The notes under the pieces are model-generated. The model worked only from the letters and a program-made list of their open reading frames with translations, had not been told where the DNA came from and made no database searches. Below are positions 59,901-64,000 of a DNA stretch of 64,000 nucleotides, in pieces. Both the position numbers and the translations under genes were made by a program. Source of the stretch: Pseudoxanthomonas sp. CF125 (lineage in GTDB: Bacteria > Pseudomonadota > Gammaproteobacteria > Xanthomonadales > Xanthomonadaceae); contig NZ_FNLD01000003.1 in the NCBI RefSeq assembly GCF_900104085.1, positions 853,836 to 917,835 on the forward strand, given 5' to 3'. Numbering within the stretch: the first letter of the stretch is position 1; the number at the start of each line of letters is the position of its first letter.

Positions 59901-60590
59901 CTATGTCGCCGGGCCTGTTTGCAGCTCGAAATCGGTATAGGCGAATCGCTGGTCGCGCAGGAGGGTTTCGCCACGCGTGATGGAGATCGGGTGCTCGAAC
60001 ATCGGCCCGGCGTGCACGCAGGTATGGAATTCGCCGTTCTCGCCGCAGGGATCCACGTCCGCCGGCAACGCGTCCAGCAAAGCCGCGTCGAAATCGCGTC
60101 CGGAGAAGTCGGCGGATAGTTGCTGGGTATCCACGCAACAGATCGCCGCTTTCAACCCGCCTGCCTGCATCTCCCGCGCCAGCGATGGGGTGTCGCTGCC
60201 GAACAAGGGCGTCAGCACCCGCCAGCCCAGTGGTGCGCACATCGCCACGCGGTAGTCGCGGATGTCCTGCAGGAACAGATCGCCGAAGGCGATGGACAGC
60301 GTACGCGGCCAGCGCTCGCGCGCCGACCGCAGCGCGGAGGCGAACGCCGCTTCATAAACCGCGTTGTCGCACGCCGGCGGAATCATCGCCTCGATCAGCG
60401 GCAGTCCGGCGGCCATGGCCTGGGCATGCAGTACCTCCCTGCGGATTCCCTGCATGGAGACGCGCTCGTAGCCAGCGGTGACCGTGGTTATCAGCCCCGC
60501 CACCGGAACGCCCGACTGCCGCAGGCGATGCAAGGTCCAGGCCGCATCCTTGCCGCCGCTCCAGGACAACAATACCGGCTCGACGGTCAT
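59901..60590 (-). CDS. PP-loop ATP pyrophosphatase of the diphthine-ammonia ligase (Dph6) family
   Basis: 229 residues. The PP-loop is S-W-S-G-G-K-D-A (9-16), and the family's C-terminal ENGEFHTCVHAGPMF is present, as is FGDLFLQDIRDYR. In eukaryotes the relative amidates diphthine on elongation factor 2; bacteria have no diphthamide, so here the enzyme must activate another substrate with ATP, perhaps to form an amide. It is followed downstream by a repeat and lies 15 bases after the small gene upstream on the same strand. Confidence 0.85.
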   Translation of the reverse strand: MTVEPVLLSWSGGKDAAWTLHRLRQSGVPVAGLITTVTAGYERVSMQGIRREVLHAQAMAAGLPLIEAMIPPACDNAVYEAAFASALRSARERWPRTLSIAFGDLFLQDIRDYRVAMCAPLGWRVLTPLFGSDTPSLAREMQAGGLKAAICCVDTQQLSADFSGRDFDAALLDALPADVDPCGENGEFHTCVHAGPMFEHPISITRGETLLRDQRFAYTDFELQTGPAT

Positions 60591-60605
60591 GGCGCCGGCA
60601 TCCGG

Positions 60606-60950
60606 TCAGGCGGCAGAAACGTCGCGCAGTTCCCAGGCGCTACCGGCCAGCAGGCGCAGGCGGTGCTTGAACACGCTGCCGGGAATCGAGGTGACCACGA
60701 TCAGATCGATCTGCAGGTCGTGCTGCTCGCCCTTGACCGTCGCGCCGGGATCGGTCGCGCCCAGCGAGGCGTCCACGCCATCGGGATCGGGTTGCGCATC
60801 GCGCCAGCGCTTGAACAGGCTGTCGCTGCCCAACGCTTCCTGCAGTTGCGAGGCGAACGCATCGGCGCCGTTGGCGCTGAAGCTGAGGTCGGAATCGCTG
60901 CCGCGCGCCTTCTTCGGATCCTTGAGGCTGATGTAGTAGCGGGTCGCCAT
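60606..60950 (-). CDS. Conserved small protein of unknown function
   Basis: 114 residues, soluble, no signal peptide or membrane segment: MATRYYISLKDPKKARGSDS, a predicted helix (GADAFASQLQEALGSDSLFKRW), a charged middle and a beta-rich C-terminus (LQIDLIVVTSIPGSVFKHRL). I do not recognise a characterised family; it looks like a xanthomonad-lineage protein. It precedes the PP-loop ATPase by 15 bases on the same strand, so the two are probably co-expressed. The codon use resembles its neighbours, which supports it as a real gene. Confidence 0.7.
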   Translation of the reverse strand: MATRYYISLKDPKKARGSDSDLSFSANGADAFASQLQEALGSDSLFKRWRDAQPDPDGVDASLGATDPGATVKGEQHDLQIDLIVVTSIPGSVFKHRLRLLAGSAWELRDVSAA

Positions 60951-61004
60951 GCGGTCACTCCATTGAAGAGGAACACAGCCTAGCGACGCCGCGTTATCCG
61001 TACG

Positions 61005-61952
61005 TTAGGAGACGTTGAAGGTATGCGGTTCGGCGGCGAAGCCGACCACCACCGCGCCCTTGCCTACGTTGACCATGCCGGTCAGGCTCATCACGCTTTC
61101 AAACACTTCCACGTTGTTGTTGGCGCAGATATCGCGCAAGCGGGCGTAGCCGGGCAGCGCGCGCATTTCGGCCAGTTCGCCGCCGTAGCTCAGGCACACG
61201 GTCGGAGTCAGCAGACCGGAAATCACCCGGTTGCCGGCGAACTTGAACATCTGTTCCACCGCATTCTCGAAGCCCTTGATCTTGGCCACCGGCTCGGTCT
61301 TGCCGGCATGGCCGTGCAACACCGGCTTGATGTCCAGCGCGCTGCCCAAAGCGACGCTGAGTAGGCCGACGCTGCGGTCGCCCTTGGTCCGCGCGCGCGC
61401 GCGCAGGTAGTAGAGATCGCGCGGGATCATGTAGCCGTGGCTGTTGGCGGCTAGGTATTCCAGCTTGGTGCGCATGTGCTGCACGTTGGAACCGGCTGCG
61501 CGCATGCGCACCGCTTCCACCGCGGTGACGCCCTGGGCGGCGAACAGAGTCTGGGTATCGATCACCCGCAGCGCGAACGGCGAGTTGTGGCCCGCGGCCT
61601 GACGCACCGGTTTGTAATCGTTGAGGATGGCGAAGCTGGCCTGCATCGCGTTCTCGTGGATCGGGCTGCGCGTCTTGGTGATGGTCATGCAATAGACGTG
61701 GTCGTAGTCGATCACCAGCCGTTCCAGGAACAGGTCGCGGATCTGGTTGACCGTGAACGGAGTCGTCTCGGCTTCGTGGCCGCGCTCGGCCACGTGCGCG
61801 TGCAGGAAGCTCAAGGTGGCTTCTTCGTCCCGGTGATCGGCCAGCACCGCATCGCCGATGCGCACGGTGATGGGCAGCAGCACGATGTCGTTCTTTTGAA
61901 TGAAGTCCTGCGGCAGATCGCAGGCGGAATCCACCACTATTCCTATGCGCAT
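61005..61952 (-). CDS. DegV-family lipid-binding protein
   Basis: 315 residues from the ATG giving MRIGIVVDSACDLPQDF, with AGGGG ahead of it. DegV fold: the N-terminal VVDSACDLP (conserved Asp-Ser), ILLPITVRIG-like VLLPITVRIGDAVLADHRD, CMTITKTRSPIHENAMQA, and VIDTQTLFAAQGVTAVEAVR. Gram-positive relatives (FakB) bind fatty acids for phosphorylation by FakA; a FakA-like kinase is not seen here. The last third (GFENAVEQMFKFAGNRVISG) is less conserved. It is divergent from the GGDEF gene across a 305-base region. Confidence 0.9.
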   Translation of the reverse strand: MRIGIVVDSACDLPQDFIQKNDIVLLPITVRIGDAVLADHRDEEATLSFLHAHVAERGHEAETTPFTVNQIRDLFLERLVIDYDHVYCMTITKTRSPIHENAMQASFAILNDYKPVRQAAGHNSPFALRVIDTQTLFAAQGVTAVEAVRMRAAGSNVQHMRTKLEYLAANSHGYMIPRDLYYLRARARTKGDRSVGLLSVALGSALDIKPVLHGHAGKTEPVAKIKGFENAVEQMFKFAGNRVISGLLTPTVCLSYGGELAEMRALPGYARLRDICANNNVEVFESVMSLTGMVNVGKGAVVVGFAAEPHTFNVS

Positions 61953-62257
61953 GAAGCCCCTCCCGGCATGCATCGCAAATAAGCCCGGCAACGTAGCGCA
62001 AATCTGCAACCCGCTGCGCTGAAAAAGTGTGCGTTAGTCCACATTCTCGCGTTCTGGCGGTCCAGGCGGCGCTGGTTTCCGTAGCGGATTCAACTAGAAC
62101 CCCGGCGCTTACCAGGACCTCGCCCAACTCCTGGATTGGGTATTGAGGGCAAAGTGGTTTCGTATAAAGAGTGATGTGCATCACATTTTTGTGTGAGTGG
62201 CGCTTGTTAAGGGCTGCCCCTCAGGCTGACACTGGCGCCAGGCAAGCAAGGGGCGAG
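61953..62257. promoter_or_regulatory. Divergent region between the DegV and GGDEF genes
   Basis: 305 bases without a gene. It contains a TATAAA box (62163-62168) and directly after it a CRP/Clp-like palindrome (listed separately). An open frame from 62171 would give extra N-terminal residues to the GGDEF protein, but its sequence does not look like a protein and it includes the palindrome. Nothing else was recognised. Confidence 0.6.
62170..62186. promoter_or_regulatory. CRP/Clp-like binding site
   Basis: AGTGATGTGCATCACAT contains the CRP-family pattern GTGA-N6-TCAC, 14 bases of it perfectly palindromic. In xanthomonads Clp, a CRP homologue that responds to cyclic di-GMP, recognises the same motif. 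It starts one base after the TATAAA box, a position where binding would hinder transcription from that promoter, and lies about 70 bases before the GGDEF gene start. Confidence 0.7.
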
Positions 62258-63898
62258 ATGAGCAAGCGCTGGCTGCTGGTGGGGACGTGGTGCCTGGCGC
62301 TGCTTTGCTCCGCTCATGCCCAGGCAGACGGCATCGTGCGGATCGATCCCCTCGCTGCCGACAGCGGTTCCACCGCCAAACAGCACGCGGGGATTTTCGC
62401 CGAACGCGATTTCATCGCCGATCCCGATACGCCTTCGGTCATCGGCAATGGTCAATGGCGATTGCAACCGGCCGCCGGCATCGATCAGCCGCTGTTGCTC
62501 GTCTACCACCCTTACAGCGCACGGGTCAGCGTGCAGGGTCCAGGCCTGGCCAAGCCGGTCACCCAGACCTTGTTCGATCGCGATCTGGATCCGCAGTATT
62601 CGCGGCATGCGCTGGTGTTTCCGTTGCTGAGCGACGCCCCGGTGGACATCAAGGTGGAGGGCGCACGTTATCCCTTGCAGGTGGCGGTGGTTCCGCGCAC
62701 CCGGCATATCGCCCACGACCTGACCCAGGTGCGCATCCTGCTGCTGTCGGTAGGCGTGCTGGTGGGCGTATCGCTGACCGTGCTGCTGTTCTGGGCGATG
62801 CTGCGGGAGCGGGTGTACTTGCTCTATGCAGCGACCATGGCGCTGCAGATGCTGTTCCTGCTGTGCTCGTATGGAGAGGCCTACGCGCTGCCGGGCCTAC
62901 GCGCGCTGGCGGCGTTCGGCGCGCCCGGTATCTGGTTCATCGCCACGCTATCGACCATGGCCGCGGTGTGGATGCTGCAGGACTACGCCGGCCTGCGTTT
63001 GCGGGTGCCGCGCCTGAGCCGGGCCATGCGCTGGGTGGGCATCTACATTCCGGCGCTGGTGCTGCTGTTGCTGGTAGCGCCGTGGCCCGCGCGCAAGGAA
63101 TGGTTTCCCAATGTGGGCAACGCCTTGTTCCTGCTCACCAACGCACTGGCGATCACCGCCTTGTACAGGGCTTGGCGCAGGGGAGGGCGGCATGCGGGCT
63201 TCATCCTGATCGCCTGGGTTCCGTTGGTGTTTTTCAGCACCGCGCGCGCGATCCAGCTCAGCATGGGCATCCCGGTCGAACCCTGGCTGCAATACGGCTT
63301 GCCACTGGTGCTGGCCTTCACCGCGGTGGTGCTGGCGCTCGGACTGGCCGACCGCATGCTCACCTTCCGCCGCGAACGCGATACCGCCCAGCAGCATGCA
63401 GAACGCGATTGGCTGACTGGCGTGCTCAACCGCGGCGGTATCGAACATCGCCTGGATTGGGCGGTGCTCAATACCCGTCGCGAAGGCATGCCGCTATCGC
63501 TGTTGTTCCTGGACCTGGATAATTTCAAGCAGGTCAACGATTGTTTCGGCCATGCCCTGGGCGATGCCTGCCTGCGCGCGGTGGTGCGTCTGGTCAGCGA
63601 AGAACTGCAATACGGCGATCATCTGGGCCGCTTGGGCGGCGAGGAATTCGTGCTGGGCCTGCCGGGCGCAGACAGCACACGCGCCATCGCCATGGCCGAA
63701 CATCTGCGCCTCAAGATCCAGGCCCAGTGCGAGCAAGTGGAAGGCGTGCCGGCCGCAGTCACGGTGAGCATCGGGGTCACCCAATGCAACGCCACCGATA
63801 CCGTGGCGACGCTGATCAAGCGGGCCGACAAGGCGATGTACATCGCCAAGCATGGCGGGCGCAATCGCGTGGCTACGTTGGAAGCTGCGGCGGTTTGA
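62258..63898 (+). CDS. Membrane diguanylate cyclase (7TMR-DISM sensor plus GGDEF)
   Basis: 546 residues from the ATG giving MSKRWLLVGTWCLA, with AGGGGCGAG before it. A signal peptide, then a periplasmic domain of about 150 residues of the 7TMR-DISM extracellular type, then about seven membrane helices, then a cytosolic GGDEF domain. The active-site motif is GGEEF (460-464), with LFLDLDNFKQVNDCFGHALG before it and ADKAMYIAKHGGRNRV at the end. The I-site, normally R-x-x-D five residues before it, is Q-Y-G-D (451-454), so product inhibition is probably lost. It would make cyclic di-GMP in response to an outside carbohydrate or similar signal. Confidence 0.92.
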   Translation: MSKRWLLVGTWCLALLCSAHAQADGIVRIDPLAADSGSTAKQHAGIFAERDFIADPDTPSVIGNGQWRLQPAAGIDQPLLLVYHPYSARVSVQGPGLAKPVTQTLFDRDLDPQYSRHALVFPLLSDAPVDIKVEGARYPLQVAVVPRTRHIAHDLTQVRILLLSVGVLVGVSLTVLLFWAMLRERVYLLYAATMALQMLFLLCSYGEAYALPGLRALAAFGAPGIWFIATLSTMAAVWMLQDYAGLRLRVPRLSRAMRWVGIYIPALVLLLLVAPWPARKEWFPNVGNALFLLTNALAITALYRAWRRGGRHAGFILIAWVPLVFFSTARAIQLSMGIPVEPWLQYGLPLVLAFTAVVLALGLADRMLTFRRERDTAQQHAERDWLTGVLNRGGIEHRLDWAVLNTRREGMPLSLLFLDLDNFKQVNDCFGHALGDACLRAVVRLVSEELQYGDHLGRLGGEEFVLGLPGADSTRAIAMAEHLRLKIQAQCEQVEGVPAAVTVSIGVTQCNATDTVATLIKRADKAMYIAKHGGRNRVATLEAAAV

Positions 63899-64000
63899 GC
63901 TTTTGTTCGTTGCCTGTCGGCGTGTGGTGACGTCGGGAAAGCACTGCTTTTGCTTTGCCCCCTTTGGAGCGCTTTTCAACAGCCGAATGGCTGGTCAAAG

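Noticed and set aside
59901..60590. Diphthamide synthesis enzyme taken literally
   Set aside because: The family match is clear, but bacteria have no diphthamide. Only the ATP-pyrophosphatase chemistry can be transferred.
62171..62257. Longer N-terminus for the GGDEF protein from the ATG at 62174
   Set aside because: The extra residues show no signal or domain, they overlap the CRP/Clp-like palindrome, and the good ribosome site and signal peptide belong to ATG 62258.
63899..64000. A gene at the right edge
   Set aside because: No start with a ribosome site and no recognisable coding pattern was seen in the last 102 bases.

Overview
The window is a GC-rich (roughly 65%) chromosomal segment of a gammaproteobacterium, most likely a member of the Xanthomonadaceae (Lysobacter, Pseudoxanthomonas, Luteimonas or a relative). 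The reasons are the cox gene order (small assembly protein, ctaG, ctaE, an inverted DUF2909 gene, SURF1, ctaA, ctaB), the rpsU/dnaG region divergent from tsaD, a xanthomonad-type nag locus with NagP, NagB-II, NagX and a LacI regulator, and many GTAG-headed inverted repeats of the REP/SMAG type. No rRNA, tRNA, CRISPR, phage or transposase gene was seen.

Layout. 1-5619: assembly of the aa3 cytochrome c oxidase (copper insertion, subunit III, SURF1, heme O and heme A synthesis). 5690-8999: two exported degradative enzymes, an amidohydrolase and an S9 peptidase. 9072-14655: dnaG, a secreted OB-fold protein, a GNAT acetyltransferase with a damaged 5' end, yqeY and rpsU, facing tsaD. 14840-16515: folate/pterin genes folB, folK and a pteridine reductase. 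16663-20167: a type 2 circularly permuted ATP-grasp protein, an alpha-E protein and the Anbu proteasome-like peptidase. 20286-21856: a MidA-type methyltransferase and a VanZ-like protein.

21986-34536 is a divergent GlcNAc/chitooligosaccharide utilisation locus. On the minus strand lie a sugar kinase, a TonB-dependent receptor and a GH20 hexosaminidase; on the plus strand nagP, a LacI regulator, nagB-II, nagA and nagX. The two arms share a 403-base control region with two LacI-type operator palindromes. Together they would take oligosaccharide across the outer membrane, trim it, import GlcNAc, phosphorylate, deacetylate and deaminate it.

34625-45794: a PQQ sugar dehydrogenase lipoprotein, a glycosyltransferase/beta-barrel pair that looks like a small exopolysaccharide system, cca, a Slt70-type transglycosylase, a TSUP transporter and a second TonB receptor. 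45881-54259: an EEP-family hydrolase, two DsbA-like proteins, cytochrome c4, the GTPase EngB, a polysaccharide deacetylase, and an incomplete oligopeptide ABC importer (permease and binding protein) with a VIT-like gene between its two parts. 54341-59810: gshA, a second exported amidohydrolase, and the glutathione-dependent formaldehyde pathway adhC-gfa-fghA. 59901-63898: a PP-loop ATPase, a small conserved protein, a DegV protein and a membrane GGDEF protein with a CRP/Clp-like site upstream.

The least ordinary features are the dense set of paired inverted repeats (twelve in 64 kb), some of which supply stop codons or C-termini to neighbouring genes, the nag operators, the Anbu cluster without its usual transglutaminase, and the CRP/Clp-like box in front of a GGDEF gene whose product-inhibition site is degenerate. 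I did not find a clearly undescribed multi-gene system.
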